64,000 nt of DNA, from positions 1 through 64,000 of the forward strand of contig NZ_WVRE01000010.1 of NCBI RefSeq assembly GCF_013111185.1, given 5' to 3'. Below are positions 25,854-35,044 of this stretch, piece after piece. Numbering within the stretch: the stretch's first letter is position 1; each line of letters opens with the position of its first letter. A program made the translations under genes and the position numbers. Under the pieces are notes generated by a model. The model was not told the DNA's origin. It saw nothing but the letters and a program-made list of their open reading frames with translations, and searched no databases. This DNA is from Ruegeria sp. HKCCD7303 (lineage in GTDB: Bacteria; Pseudomonadota; Alphaproteobacteria; Rhodobacterales; Rhodobacteraceae).

Positions 25854-26093
25854 CTACATCAGTTTCAAAGCCAACCATGGCACAATGCAAAAGATAAGGG
25901 TCAGGATCTTATAGTTGGCAAGATACCTGAAATACGCACGTTTCACGTCTGGGTGCTCCATCTGAAACAGCTTGCCGTGAATGCCCGCAATCCAATCCTG
26001 CAGCATCAGGACCATGACAGTGGTGAACAGAAGAACCGCGATATTGAGGGCGGCCATCCAGCCGAAGAACGTTGTCAGAAACTCATGTGTCAC
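25854..26093 (-). CDS. Small conserved membrane protein (DUF6868-like)
   Basis: This 79-residue protein has two hydrophobic segments (about 8-30 and 63-79) separated by a charged loop, FQMEHPDVKRAYFRYLANYK. It looks like a two-span inner-membrane protein of unknown function. GTG start with AAAGGGG upstream. Probably expressed with its neighbours on the minus strand, but spacing is loose. Confidence 0.75.
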   Translation of the reverse strand: MTHEFLTTFFGWMAALNIAVLLFTTVMVLMLQDWIAGIHGKLFQMEHPDVKRAYFRYLANYKILTLIFCIVPWLALKLM

Positions 26094-26181
26094 GACGATC
26101 CCCTTTCGTTCATTATATGGGGATCAGACTGTGCGCTCACAATAGCGTGAAGTGCGGATCGCAGGTGCACGACCTGCGTCT

Positions 26182-26919
26182 TCAAAGGTCGCTGGACTCC
26201 AGCGCGTCCTGCAAGACAACCGCCAACCGTTCGGCCCATTCTCGCTGCCCCTCGTGGTCGCCGATCAGGTCATTTCGCAGCTCGATCAAAGCGTTGGGGC
26301 GGCCAAAAGCGGTGCAGTGCTTGTCAATCGCATCTCCGGGCAGCACACCGGTATAGGGTTCATTGACGCCGACACACAGATCATCTTCGGCCTGAAGCCG
26401 CTCGATCAGGGGGCGTGAAAAACGTTCGTCTGGGGTGTGCAAGACGCCGATGTGCCAGGGACGTGGCTCACGCCCGCGCAGTTGGCGGGTGAAGGAGTGC
26501 ATCGAGACAATCACCGCGTGGGGCAGGGCGGCCATCTGCGCCAGCGCATCATGATAAGGGCGATAGCACATGTTCAGGCGTCTTTCGCGCTCGGATGCAT
26601 CCGCGTGGCGGTTGCCGGGGATGATCGAACCGTCATAGAGCTTCATCAACAGGGTCGGGTCGTCCTCGCCACGGTTGGGGTCAATGACAAGGCGCGAGAA
26701 ATTGGCGGCAACCACTGGTGCATCCAAAACCTCACCCAGATGTTTGGAGACTTCGTATGCCCCGACATCATAAGCAATGTGGCGTTCCATATCTTCACGT
26801 GGCAAACCAAGGTCGCCGCCGTTTATTTCGGGGGGGACGGTATTGGTTGCGTGATCACATGTAATCAACCAGCGCGACGGGCGATCCGCGCCGTGAACAA
26901 AAAATGGGGTGTACGTCAT
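26182..26919 (-). CDS. N-formylglutamate amidohydrolase family protein
   Basis: This 245-residue zinc hydrolase family member has family segments CDHATN near residue 21, NRGEDD near 82 and VSMHSFT near 138. True N-formylglutamate deformylases act in histidine breakdown, but no hut genes are near. Many members of this size are of unknown amide specificity. ATG with a short AGG upstream; divergent from pyk across 141 bases. Confidence 0.87.
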   Translation of the reverse strand: MTYTPFFVHGADRPSRWLITCDHATNTVPPEINGGDLGLPREDMERHIAYDVGAYEVSKHLGEVLDAPVVAANFSRLVIDPNRGEDDPTLLMKLYDGSIIPGNRHADASERERRLNMCYRPYHDALAQMAALPHAVIVSMHSFTRQLRGREPRPWHIGVLHTPDERFSRPLIERLQAEDDLCVGVNEPYTGVLPGDAIDKHCTAFGRPNALIELRNDLIGDHEGQREWAERLAVVLQDALESSDL

Positions 26920-27060
26920 GAGCCTGTCATCTAGTTTGTCGCAGGTGTAGGGCAGTTGCTTTGAAAAGGGAATTGGGCAATAAGCACTCAGCCAATGTTT
27001 GCGGTAACATTTTGCTGCACCCTAATCTGCAAGTAAGACGACGTAAGGAGATCAAGACCA

Positions 27061-28506
27061 ATGCGACGCCTGAGAAATGTAAAAATCGTGGCGACGCTGG
27101 GACCGGCGTCTAGTGACTACGATACTATTCGCGCCTTGCATGAGGCCGGGGCCGATGTGTTTCGACTGAACATGAGTCACGGCAGCCATGATGAGATCCG
27201 CGAGCGGCACAAGATTATTCGGCAGGTCGAAAAGGATCTGGACAGCCCGATTGCCATTCTGGCTGACCTTCAGGGGCCAAAGCTGCGCGTTGGCGTCTTT
27301 GCAAACGAGGCGGAAGAGTTGGAGGAAGGCGCGGCCTTCCGCCTTGATCTTGATCCCGCCGCCGGAGACAAAAACAGAGTATGCCTGCCGCACCCCGAGA
27401 TTTTTGCGGCGCTTGAGCCGGGTGCGCGCCTGTTGGTGAATGATGGCAAGATCCGCCTGACGGTTCAGGACTGCGGTCAGGATTTCGCCAACTGCACGGT
27501 CGAAGTTGGCGGCACCATCTCAAACCGAAAGGGCGTGAATGTCCCGGATGTTGTGCTGCCGCTGGCAGCGTTGTCGGCCAAGGACCGGGACGATCTGGAG
27601 TTTGTCTGTCAGCTGGGTGTCGACTGGCTGGCGCTGAGCTTCGTACAGCGTGCCAAGGATGTGTTCGAGGCCCGGTCTCTGGCTGACGGTCGTGCTGCGA
27701 TCCTGTCAAAGATTGAAAAGCCCGCTGCGGTTGAGGCGTTTGACGATATTCTCGATGCGTCAGATGGGATCATGGTGGCGCGGGGTGATCTCGGCGTGGA
27801 GCTGCCGGTCTCTGCTGTGCCGCCGATCCAGAAACGGCTGGTCCGCAGGTGCCGTGGCGCGGCCAAACCGGTGATCGTGGCGACCCAGATGTTGGAAAGC
27901 ATGATCGAAAGCCCGATGCCAACCCGCGCCGAGGTATCGGATGTGGCGACGGCGATCTATGAAGGCACGGACGCCATCATGCTTAGCGCGGAATCGGCGG
28001 CGGGGGCCTATCCGGTCGAAGCCGTGCAAACCATGAACAAGGTCGCTATCGAGGTCGAGGCAGACCCGACTTACACCCAGATTATCGCGGCATCCCGGAC
28101 GGCCAAGGGCAGCACCGTGGCCGATGGTATCGTCGCTGCCGCGCGCGAGATTGCGGAAAAGACCGACATCAAGGCCATCTGCTGTTTCACCCAAAGCGGC
28201 ACAACAGCCTCGCTGACGGCGCGTGAACGTCCGGGCGTGCCGATCATCGCCATGACCTCGCAACGGGGAACCGCCCGGCGGTTGTGTCTGAGCTGGGGCT
28301 GCAACTGTGTGATGACACCTGAACTGCAACGGTTTAAGGGCGCTGTGGTGAACGCAGCCCGCGCTGCGCGGGCCGGTGGATTTGCATCCGAGGCAGATCA
28401 GATTGTGGTCACGGCGGGTGTGCCGTTTAATGTTCCCGGCACCACCAATATTCTACGAGTCGCCCCCTGTGACGAACGCCTGATTTACAGCACCGATCCC
28501 GAGTAG
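27061..28506 (+). CDS. pyk: Pyruvate kinase
   Basis: This 481-residue glycolytic enzyme transfers phosphate from phosphoenolpyruvate to ADP. Signature segments are IVATLGPASS, RLNMSHGSHDE, ADLQGPKLRVG, SKIEKP (catalytic Lys), MVARGDLGVELP and MLSAESAAGAYP. Full length, with the allosteric C-terminal domain. Strong upstream AAGGAG. Ends at a Rho-independent terminator and stands as a single gene. Confidence 0.97.
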   Translation: MRRLRNVKIVATLGPASSDYDTIRALHEAGADVFRLNMSHGSHDEIRERHKIIRQVEKDLDSPIAILADLQGPKLRVGVFANEAEELEEGAAFRLDLDPAAGDKNRVCLPHPEIFAALEPGARLLVNDGKIRLTVQDCGQDFANCTVEVGGTISNRKGVNVPDVVLPLAALSAKDRDDLEFVCQLGVDWLALSFVQRAKDVFEARSLADGRAAILSKIEKPAAVEAFDDILDASDGIMVARGDLGVELPVSAVPPIQKRLVRRCRGAAKPVIVATQMLESMIESPMPTRAEVSDVATAIYEGTDAIMLSAESAAGAYPVEAVQTMNKVAIEVEADPTYTQIIAASRTAKGSTVADGIVAAAREIAEKTDIKAICCFTQSGTTASLTARERPGVPIIAMTSQRGTARRLCLSWGCNCVMTPELQRFKGAVVNAARAARAGGFASEADQIVVTAGVPFNVPGTTNILRVAPCDERLIYSTDPE

Positions 28507-28534
28507 TTCGGGCCCAAGTCGACATCAGAACTAA

Positions 28535-28571
28535 GGAAACGGCTGCTGTTTAAGCTGCCGTTTTCCTGTTT
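28535..28571 (+). terminator. Rho-independent terminator after pyk
   Basis: GGAAACGGC (28535-28543) can pair with GCCGTTTTCC (28557-28566) around a 13-base loop, followed by a T-rich tail. It lies 28 bases past the pyk stop. Confidence 0.8.
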
Positions 28572-28715
28572 TGCGACGGGTGAAAAACTTGATTTATAAG
28601 CGAAATTTGACCGTTATGGGCGAATTTGGCACAATGGTCTTCATTCGTGGGTAGAATTTCCTGATAAATGACCTAGGGGCAGTCTCAGCCAAAGTTCCAA
28701 GTTCCGGCTGCCCTG

Positions 28716-28735
28716 CCGGGGGCACGGGCCCCGGA
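28716..28735 (+). other. GC-rich hairpin in the usp leader
   Basis: CCGGGG and CCCCGG form a stem about 27 bases before the universal stress protein start. Just upstream, GGGCAG can pair with CTGCCC, or CAGCC with GGCTG, in mutually exclusive ways. The leader is clearly structured; a regulatory role is speculative. Confidence 0.35.
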
Positions 28736-28761
28736 CCAAACAACAAAAAAGGAGGAACAAG

Positions 28762-29199
28762 ATGACAACAAAGATTGTCATAGGACTCGACGGGACAGAG
28801 ACCGGTGAGCGCGCGATGGCCTTTGCCACGGACCTGGCAAAGCTGATCGGATCATGTGAATTGCTGGTCGCATATGTGATTGAATGGTCCCCTTATACAT
28901 TCCAGACACCGGAAGAAAACGCACAGCGCCACAAGCGGCGTGAGGAAGAGGTCGAGTTGGCGACGTCACGTATTGTGACGCCCGCCGTTGACGCCCTCAA
29001 GGCAGCTGGTTTCGCGGCGCAGGGCGTTGTGCGCCATGGCGATGTGGCGGAAACGTTGAACGCCATCACCGTTGAAAACGAAGCCTCTCAGATTGTTGTG
29101 GGCCGGGCTTCAGCGGACGGCATCAAGAAACGTATCTTCGGCAGTTCAACACAGAACCTTGTGATGCATGCCGATGTTCCGGTTACAGTTGTAAATTGA
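28762..29199 (+). CDS. Universal stress protein, UspA family
   Basis: This 145-residue single Usp domain begins MTTKIVIGLDGTETG and ends with the nucleotide-binding glycine region VVGRASADG...FGSSTQNLV near residues 112-135, which suggests ATP binding. AAAGGAGGAA precedes the ATG. Only 13 bases separate it from the AGCS symporter, so the two are probably co-transcribed. Confidence 0.93.
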   Translation: MTTKIVIGLDGTETGERAMAFATDLAKLIGSCELLVAYVIEWSPYTFQTPEENAQRHKRREEEVELATSRIVTPAVDALKAAGFAAQGVVRHGDVAETLNAITVENEASQIVVGRASADGIKKRIFGSSTQNLVMHADVPVTVVN

Positions 29200-29212
29200 G
29201 GTGGGCAGAAGA

Positions 29213-30763
29213 ATGAAAACGCTACAACACCTGTACCTTGCGGCGCTTGCCGCCTTCATGGCCACTGCAGCTTCGGCGCAAGAGGCGCCGGGCCTGGATG
29301 ATAAGATCAATCAAGCCTTTGCTGATGCAACCGGACCCTTTGTCAGCTTTATTTTTGCACCCTTCCCGGGAACCGGTTTTCCGTGGATCGTCGGCTGGCT
29401 GGTGATCGCGGCCACTGTCTTTACGCTTTATTTTGCGTTTGTGCAGTTCCGCTTCTTTGGACACTCGATCAGCCTTGTCAAAGGCGACTATTCCGATCCA
29501 AATGACGCCGGTGAGGTTAGCCACTTTCAAGCTCTGGCCACGGCGCTGTCCGGAACGGTTGGCCTTGGTAATATTGCCGGTGTGGCGGTTGCCATCGGAA
29601 TCGGCGGGCCGGGAGCGACGTTCTGGATGATTGTCGCGGGCCTGTTGGGCATGGCGTCGAAATTCACCGAATGTACGCTGGGCGTGAAATACCGCAACGA
29701 ATACGAGGACGGCACCGTCTCGGGCGGTCCGATGTACTATATGTCCAAGGGCTTTGCTGAACTTGGGTTGCCCGGTGGTAAAATCCTCGCGGTTCTGTTC
29801 TCGATCTTCTGTATTCTTGGCGCGCTGGGCGGGGGCAATATGTTCCAGGCCAATCAGGCACATCAACAGATTGCAGGAATCGTGGGGGATTACCCCGGTT
29901 GGATCACGGGTCTGGTCTTTGCGGCCATCGTCTTTGCAGTAATCGTAGGTGGTCTGAAGTCGATCGCGCGTGTGACTGAGAAGGTCGTACCGTTCATGGG
30001 CGTGATGTATGTGCTGGCAGCGCTGGTCATCATCATCATGCACGCTGATCAGATCGGCTGGGCCTTTGGCCAGATCTTTGCGGGCGCTTTCACCGGCCTT
30101 GGCGTTGCGGGCGGTATGGTTGGTGCGCTGATCCAGGGCTTCCGCCGTGCTGCGTTTTCGAACGAAGCGGGTGTGGGCTCGGCTGCCATCGCCCACTCGG
30201 CTGTTCGGACCAAGGAACCGATCACCGAAGGGTTCGTTTCACTGCTGGAACCGTTCATCGACACGGTTGTGATCTGTACCATGACGGCGCTGGTGATCAT
30301 CATCACGCAGCAGCTCATCGTTGACCCGGCGACGGGCAACTACATGCTGAACGAGGCGGGTAACGCCATTGCCACCGTTGATGGCAACTCCGGCGTCAGC
30401 CTGACCTCCGCCGCCTTCGGTAGCGCGTTCAGCTGGTTCCCCTTCATCCTGGCGATTGCCGTGGTTCTGTTTGCCTTCTCGACCATGATCAGCTGGTCCT
30501 ACTACGGCCTCAAAGCCTGGACTTACCTGTTCGGCGAAGGTCACACCAAAGAGCTGGTGTTCAAGATCATCTTCTGCATCTTCGTTGTCATCGGTGCGGC
30601 GGCCAATCTGGGCCCGGTCATCGACTTCTCGGATGCGGCGATCTTTGCGATGGCTGTGGTGAACGTCTTTGCGCTTTACTTCCTGATGAAAGTCGTGCGT
30701 CAGGAACTGGCGTCTTATGCTGAGCGGTTGAAAAGCGGAGAAATCCGCAAGTTCGAGCATTGA
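29213..30763 (+). CDS. Alanine/glycine:cation symporter (AGCS family)
   Basis: This 516-residue Na+-coupled amino acid importer (DagA/AlsT type) has about ten or eleven membrane segments. The conserved region LSGTVGLGNIAGVAVAIG lies near residue 110, and SNEAGVGSAAIAH near 318 matches the family substrate site. The N-terminus (to about residue 23, ending ASAQEAP) looks like a cleavable signal peptide, seen in several family members. I chose ATG 29213; GTG 29201 is possible. Follows the usp gene closely. Confidence 0.94.
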   Translation: MKTLQHLYLAALAAFMATAASAQEAPGLDDKINQAFADATGPFVSFIFAPFPGTGFPWIVGWLVIAATVFTLYFAFVQFRFFGHSISLVKGDYSDPNDAGEVSHFQALATALSGTVGLGNIAGVAVAIGIGGPGATFWMIVAGLLGMASKFTECTLGVKYRNEYEDGTVSGGPMYYMSKGFAELGLPGGKILAVLFSIFCILGALGGGNMFQANQAHQQIAGIVGDYPGWITGLVFAAIVFAVIVGGLKSIARVTEKVVPFMGVMYVLAALVIIIMHADQIGWAFGQIFAGAFTGLGVAGGMVGALIQGFRRAAFSNEAGVGSAAIAHSAVRTKEPITEGFVSLLEPFIDTVVICTMTALVIIITQQLIVDPATGNYMLNEAGNAIATVDGNSGVSLTSAAFGSAFSWFPFILAIAVVLFAFSTMISWSYYGLKAWTYLFGEGHTKELVFKIIFCIFVVIGAAANLGPVIDFSDAAIFAMAVVNVFALYFLMKVVRQELASYAERLKSGEIRKFEH

Positions 30764-30770
30764 TCCAATC

Positions 30771-30798
30771 CACCGGGGCGGCCAATGTCGCCCCGGTG
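30771..30798 (+). terminator. Hairpin after the AGCS symporter gene
   Basis: CACCGGGGCG and CGCCCCGGTG form a perfect 10-bp stem with an 8-base loop, eight bases past the stop. There is no T-run, so it may act with Rho or as an mRNA stabiliser. It separates the symporter from the ribosomal protein genes. Confidence 0.6.
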
Positions 30799-30947
30799 CC
30801 AGACCAGCCGCGCACAAAGCGCAGATTCTGGTCGAATCCCCCTTGCCAGTATGACGGAACTTGCGTAAATGGCGCGTCTGATCGCGTGACCGGCCGAGAT
30901 GGCATGCCGAGTCGCGTTTGAAACCGAACCCGAAAAAGGAGACGGAA

Positions 30948-31148
30948 ATGCCTAAGATGAAGACCAAATCGAGCGCTAAAAAGCGCTTCAAGGTGACTGC
31001 GACCGGTAAGGTCATGGCAGGCCAGGCCGGTAAGCGGCACGGCATGATCAAGCGGACCAAGAAATTCATCCGCGACGCCCGTGGCACCACCACACTGTCC
31101 GCCCCCGACGCCAAGATCGTCAAGGGCTACATGCCCTACGACCGCTAA
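30948..31148 (+). CDS. rpmI: Ribosomal protein bL35
   Basis: This 66-residue basic protein begins [15 protein letters not shown], the standard bL35 N-terminus, and ends YMPYDR. The start is set by AAAAGGAG upstream. It binds 23S rRNA in the large subunit. Followed 14 bases later by rplT. The usual upstream neighbour infC is absent here. Confidence 0.97.
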   Translation: MPKMKTKSSAKKRFKVTATGKVMAGQAGKRHGMIKRTKKFIRDARGTTTLSAPDAKIVKGYMPYDR

Positions 31149-31162
31149 GAGGAGATTAAGAG

Positions 31163-31528
31163 ATGTCCCGCGTTAAAGGTGGAACCGTAACTCACGCCCG
31201 TCACAAGAAGGTCATCAAGGCTGCCAAAGGTTACTATGGCCGCCGCAAGAGCACCTTCAAGGTTGCCCGTCAGGCCGTCGACAAGGCCAACCAGTACGCA
31301 ACCCGCGACCGTAAGAACCGCAAGCGCAACTTCCGCGCGCTGTGGATCCAGCGTATCAACGCTGCTGTCCGTTCGCATGACGAAGCACTGACATATTCCC
31401 GCTTCATCAACGGCCTGAACCTGGCCGGTATCGAAGTGGACCGCAAAGTTCTGGCCGACCTGGCCGTGCACGAACCGGAAGCGTTCGGCGCGATCGTCGC
31501 CAAAGCTCAGGCCGCTCTGACCGCCTGA
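31163..31528 (+). CDS. rplT: Ribosomal protein bL20
   Basis: This 121-residue protein has the typical start [16 protein letters not shown] and the basic rRNA-binding N-terminal half. Needed for early large-subunit assembly. AGAGGAG precedes the ATG. Its last ten codons and terminator recur as a diverged copy at 32576-32663, beyond the PhyH gene. pheS does not follow. Confidence 0.97.
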   Translation: MSRVKGGTVTHARHKKVIKAAKGYYGRRKSTFKVARQAVDKANQYATRDRKNRKRNFRALWIQRINAAVRSHDEALTYSRFINGLNLAGIEVDRKVLADLAVHEPEAFGAIVAKAQAALTA

Positions 31529-31580
31529 TCCTCTGAAAAGAGACAGTGAAAGAAAAGCCGTCCCGGTTGGGGCGGCTTTT
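31501..31580 (+). repeat. Direct repeat copy A: rplT tail plus terminator
   Basis: The rplT 3' end and its terminator align without gaps to 32581-32660 at a constant offset of 1080, with 60 of 80 bases identical by my count. The pair brackets the PhyH-family gene. Confidence 0.85.
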
Positions 31581-31582
31581 TT
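31553..31582 (+). terminator. Rho-independent terminator of rpmI-rplT
   Basis: AAAAGCCG-TCCC pairs with GGGG-CGGCTTTT around loop GGTT, and the T-run TTTTTT follows. It lies 24 bases past the rplT stop. Confidence 0.9.
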
Positions 31583-31728
31583 GCATCATGGGTCGAAAAG
31601 CTCCAAGCGCGCATTCGGTACGGTATGTTTCAATTTTCATTGGCGCCGACGCAAACCAGAGCCGAAACAGGCTTGGCAGGTCATGTTTTTCCACTAACGA
31701 TTGCTTAGTCATTTCGTGGGAGGCGACT

Positions 31729-32535
31729 ATGGGAGTAGACCAAAGGGTAAGAACTTGGGCGAACGCTTACAATCGGGACGGTTATGTAGGTGGTGTTCCG
31801 ATCCTGACTGAATCCGAAGCGCAAGAACACCGGGCCGCAATGGAATGGGCCGAAAACCAACTAGGTGCGTCCATGCATTATAAGTCCAAAGCGCACACAA
31901 TTCTAACTTCGCCGTACAAGCTTGCTACGCACTCCCTGATGCTCGATCTCATCGAAGCGCTGATCGGGCCCGACATTCTGTTGTACAATGTTACCTACAT
32001 CATCAAAGAACCTGGCTCGACCTCGCATGTCAGTTGGCATCAGGATCTGACGTATTGGGGCCTGAGTCATGACGACCAGGTATCCGCTTGGCTCGCCTTG
32101 TCGCCAGCGGACGAGGAAAGCGGTTGCATGCGAATGCTCCCGGGAAGTCACGCGAATGGTGTGATGAGCCATGAAACAACGGAAGATGACGATAACGTTC
32201 TTTTGCAGGGGCAGACTGTTCTTGGAGTTGATGAGAGCAAGGCTAAGCTTTGTCCGCTGCGTCCGGGCGAGGCGAGTTTTCACCATGGTTGGACGCTTCA
32301 TGCCTCGATGCCGAACAAAAGTAAGGATCGCCGAATTGGGCTGAATATTCAGTATCTTGCGGCGCATGTACGTCAGACCAAACATGATCTCGATACGGCA
32401 ATGCTGGTGCGCGGAGAAGACAATTTCGGCCATTTTGGAATCGACACTCCCGCTGAAAGCGATCTTGATCCTGTGGCGGTGCAGAGGCAAATCGAGCTGG
32501 AACAGCGTCATGTTGAAATAGCAGGAACAGCCTGA
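31729..32535 (+). CDS. Phytanoyl-CoA dioxygenase (PhyH) family protein
   Basis: This 268-residue Fe(II)/2-oxoglutarate-dependent oxygenase has the iron ligands His104 and Asp106 in SWHQDL and His191 in GWTLHAS. Arg201/202 in DRRIGL is the likely 2-oxoglutarate anchor. I chose ATG 31729 because GGGAGG lies five bases upstream; the frame is open to 31546 but that part overlaps the terminator. Two 60-base samples at 31861 and 32161 each hold 28 G+C, against 39 in a sample of rplT at 31261. Flanked by duplicated rplT tails, so probably acquired. Substrate unknown. Confidence 0.88.
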   Translation: MGVDQRVRTWANAYNRDGYVGGVPILTESEAQEHRAAMEWAENQLGASMHYKSKAHTILTSPYKLATHSLMLDLIEALIGPDILLYNVTYIIKEPGSTSHVSWHQDLTYWGLSHDDQVSAWLALSPADEESGCMRMLPGSHANGVMSHETTEDDDNVLLQGQTVLGVDESKAKLCPLRPGEASFHHGWTLHASMPNKSKDRRIGLNIQYLAAHVRQTKHDLDTAMLVRGEDNFGHFGIDTPAESDLDPVAVQRQIELEQRHVEIAGTA

Positions 32536-32580
32536 GGCATTGACGAACCGCTTTGGGCAAAATGCAAAGCAGAGAGTGGC

Positions 32581-32660
32581 CCAAACGCTGGCCGCTCTGA
32601 CTGCCTGATCCTCTTTCGAGAGATTGCGAGTTCAAGGCCGTCCCGATTGGAGCGGCCTTT
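32581..32660 (+). repeat. Direct repeat copy B: rplT-tail remnant plus terminator
   Basis: This second copy of the rplT end reads V-A-Q-T-L-A-A-L-T-A-stop from 32576 to 32608, against [14 protein letters not shown] in rplT, followed by a matching spacer and terminator. It has no start of its own. The divergence suggests the remnant came from a different strain or species together with the PhyH gene. Confidence 0.82.
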
Positions 32661-32663
32661 TTT
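32634..32663 (+). terminator. Terminator after the PhyH gene (second rplT-type terminator)
   Basis: AAGGCCG (32634-32640) pairs with CGGCCTT, with a short inner stem around GATT, followed by a T-run. It is homologous to the rplT terminator and probably ends PhyH transcription. Confidence 0.8.
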
Positions 32664-32791
32664 GAACGTAGAGAATGTCGGCTTTGAGCCCAAACTTAGC
32701 TCCAGTCGCAGTGGCAAAGAACCAGTCACTGTTGCTTAGGTATTAGCTTAATGGTCGAGCTGGTCACATAGAAGCAAAGTAGTGGTCGGTG

Positions 32792-33277
32792 TTACGGTTC
32801 TTGTGACAACACCTGACCTCGGCTTGTAAACGAGATCCCTTGAGTGCCGCTTCCACCGACCATGATTGCTTCTACGATAGGGGGTGACACCGGAACTTCT
32901 GCCGACCATGTGACTACGAAATTCGCGCCGATGCCGTCTCCGACGCTACCAATAGGTACAAGCGCATTCATTGACCCAAATGGCATCAGCTGAACGGGCT
33001 CATTTATGAGGGTTTCCAGAAGCTGCCCCGCTCTGTCGTAATATTCGACGCGCTCAACTTTGATCTCTGATTGAAGACTAATGTTGTGCACAACGAGGGT
33101 AGACGCGAGCGGTTCGCTGCGCCCTTCCTGCGTGAAAACTCGCGAGTAGGAGGGAACATAGATGACTTGAGATGTTACACTCTCCGAAACTTGTGCGAAT
33201 GAAGGGCTTGGTACAGTCGTCAACGAAACCAAAGCCATTGAGAGTGACCAGAAATATCTGCGGGAGAAAAACTTCAT
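32792..33277 (-). CDS. Secreted DUF3124 family protein
   Basis: This 161-residue protein has a signal peptide (to about residue 28, ending SFAQ). The mature part matches DUF3124 by pattern: VIYVPSYSRVF near residue 38, VERVEYYDRAG near 75, and a conserved end GISFTSRGQV. Probably periplasmic, function unknown. A GGAG lies 11 bases before the ATG inside a small dyad (GGAG...CTCC). Lower G+C than the core genes around it. Confidence 0.82.
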   Translation of the reverse strand: MKFFSRRYFWSLSMALVSLTTVPSPSFAQVSESVTSQVIYVPSYSRVFTQEGRSEPLASTLVVHNISLQSEIKVERVEYYDRAGQLLETLINEPVQLMPFGSMNALVPIGSVGDGIGANFVVTWSAEVPVSPPIVEAIMVGGSGTQGISFTSRGQVLSQEP

Positions 33278-33378
33278 TTAGGAGAATGCTCCGTTTGTTC
33301 AGTCGTGAATATGAGCATACGGATGACAAGATTCGGCGCAAGAAAATGACCGCTTTGTCCGCACTTCGACCATTCACA

Positions 33379-33413
33379 AAAAAACCGACACTCGATGTGC
33401 CGGTTTTTCTTTT
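33379..33413 (-). terminator. Rho-independent terminator of the Tpa-like gene
   Basis: AAAACCGACAC and TGTGCCGGTTTT form a stem with one mismatch around TCGA. Read on the minus strand, the stem is followed by a run of eight T, just past the aminotransferase stop at 33431. Plus-strand T-runs are also present, so it may work both ways. Confidence 0.85.
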
Positions 33414-33430
33414 TTTAATATTTGGTCAGC

Positions 33431-34822
33431 TTACCCGAAAACACGCCCCAACGCGCCGTCAACGGCGTCAGTGATCTGGTCGATGTCATCCGCCGTTGCG
33501 ATCAGTGCGGGCGAGAAGCACAGCGTGTTGTTACGGCTGGGGATCGAGCGGTTGGTGGCACCGATGATCACGCCTTGCGCCATACAATCGGCGACAACGG
33601 CCTGAACCCGCTTTTCATCCATCGGGTCTTTGGTCGTACGGTCGGTGACCAGTTCGGCCCCCAGGAACAGGCCCTTGCCGCGCACGTCGCCGATAACCTT
33701 GTGCTTTTCCATCAGCGCTTGCAGGTTGTCGAACATGCGGTTGCCCATGTCGGCGCAGTTGCCCAACAGGTTCTCGTCTTCGATGATGCGCATATTCTCA
33801 ATCGCCGCTGCCGGACCGGCGGTGCAACCGCCAAAGGTCGAGATATCGCGGAAATAGCCCATCGGGTCCGACGCGTCGTCTTTGAACATGTCAAAGACTT
33901 CCTCGGTCGTGACCATCACAGCAATAGCGGCATAGCCCGATGCAACGCCCTTGGCCATGGTTACGAAGTCGGGCTTGATGCCATACTGCTGGTACCCGAA
34001 CCATGTCCCAGTCCGGCCTACGCCGCAAACAACTTCGTCGATATGCAGCAGCACGTCGTACTTTTTGCAGATCTCCTGCACGCGCTGCCAATACCCTTCA
34101 GGCGCTTCGATCACACCACCACCGGCGGTGACGGGCTCAAGGCACAGGGCGCCAACGGTGTCAGGGCCTTCGCGCAGGATGACTTCTTCGATCTGGTCTG
34201 CTGCCCATTCGCCGAAGTTTTCGACGGGTGCACCGTCGAGTTCATGCTTGCGATATTCCATGCAGTGCGGAACGCGTACAAAATCAGGTGCGAAGGGACC
34301 GTATTGCGCGGTACGCTCGTCCTGACCACCCGCCGACATGGTCGCCAGCGTCGAGCCGTGATAGTCGCGGTCGCGATACAGGATCTTGGTTTTCTTGCCG
34401 CCGTATTTCTTGTGCGCGATCTGGCGCACCATCTTGAACGCCTTCTCGTTCGCTTCGGATCCCGAGTTGGTGTAGTAGACGCGGCTCATGCCGGGCATCT
34501 TTTCGATCAGCTTTTCCGCAAAGATGGAGCCGGGGATCGAACCTGCGGTATTGGCGAAATAGCACAGTTTCATCAACTGGTCATAGACCGCCTTACAGAT
34601 TGATTCGCGGCCATAGCCGACGTTCACTGTCCAGACGCCACCCGAAACAGCATCCAGGTGTTCCTTGCCCTTCTGATCCCAGACGCGCATACCTTTGCCT
34701 TCGACAATGATACGCGGGTCATTGGTTTCAAAGGGTTTATGCTGCAGCAGGTGGTGCCAGATATGGGCGCGGTCGGCTTCGACCACGCGGGAAAGATCGT
34801 TTTCGTTGAACGTGCCGTCCAT
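33431..34822 (-). CDS. tpa: Class III aminotransferase, taurine/hypotaurine:pyruvate type
   Basis: This 463-residue PLP enzyme (fold type I, omega-aminotransferase class) has Lys291 in VTMAKGVASG as the cofactor lysine and IDEVVCG with Asp262. Long stretches match, from memory, roseobacter Tpa proteins, which convert taurine or hypotaurine plus pyruvate to the sulfo- or sulfinoacetaldehyde and alanine. The start is set by AAAGGA seven bases before the ATG. No Xsc, TauR or Tau transporter is adjacent, so the substrate remains open; beta-alanine or another omega-amine is possible. Confidence 0.8.
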   Translation of the reverse strand: MDGTFNENDLSRVVEADRAHIWHHLLQHKPFETNDPRIIVEGKGMRVWDQKGKEHLDAVSGGVWTVNVGYGRESICKAVYDQLMKLCYFANTAGSIPGSIFAEKLIEKMPGMSRVYYTNSGSEANEKAFKMVRQIAHKKYGGKKTKILYRDRDYHGSTLATMSAGGQDERTAQYGPFAPDFVRVPHCMEYRKHELDGAPVENFGEWAADQIEEVILREGPDTVGALCLEPVTAGGGVIEAPEGYWQRVQEICKKYDVLLHIDEVVCGVGRTGTWFGYQQYGIKPDFVTMAKGVASGYAAIAVMVTTEEVFDMFKDDASDPMGYFRDISTFGGCTAGPAAAIENMRIIEDENLLGNCADMGNRMFDNLQALMEKHKVIGDVRGKGLFLGAELVTDRTTKDPMDEKRVQAVVADCMAQGVIIGATNRSIPSRNNTLCFSPALIATADDIDQITDAVDGALGRVFG

Positions 34823-35044
34823 GACAAGTCCTTTCACTGAGATGCGCTTCTGGGGTCGATGGTCAAGCGAGACCCCTGCATGTGTTTAAGATGCTCCAAA
34901 TCACCGCGAAAGGCCCTTTGTAAGTAGGGCCAGATAACACCATCCCGTATTGCCAGAATGGGTGCACACCGTATTACTACGGATTTGTCAGGCCACCAAG
35001 TTTATGTTCAAGTCGCGCGTACTGCGATTTGGGAGGATGAGCAG

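Noticed and set aside
28587..28761. FNR/FixK-type site before the universal stress gene
   Set aside because: TTGAT occurs but the second half-site does not match the needed ATCAA.
31546..31728. N-terminal extension of the PhyH protein
   Set aside because: It would start inside the rplT terminator and has no family similarity; ATG 31729 has GGGAGG upstream.
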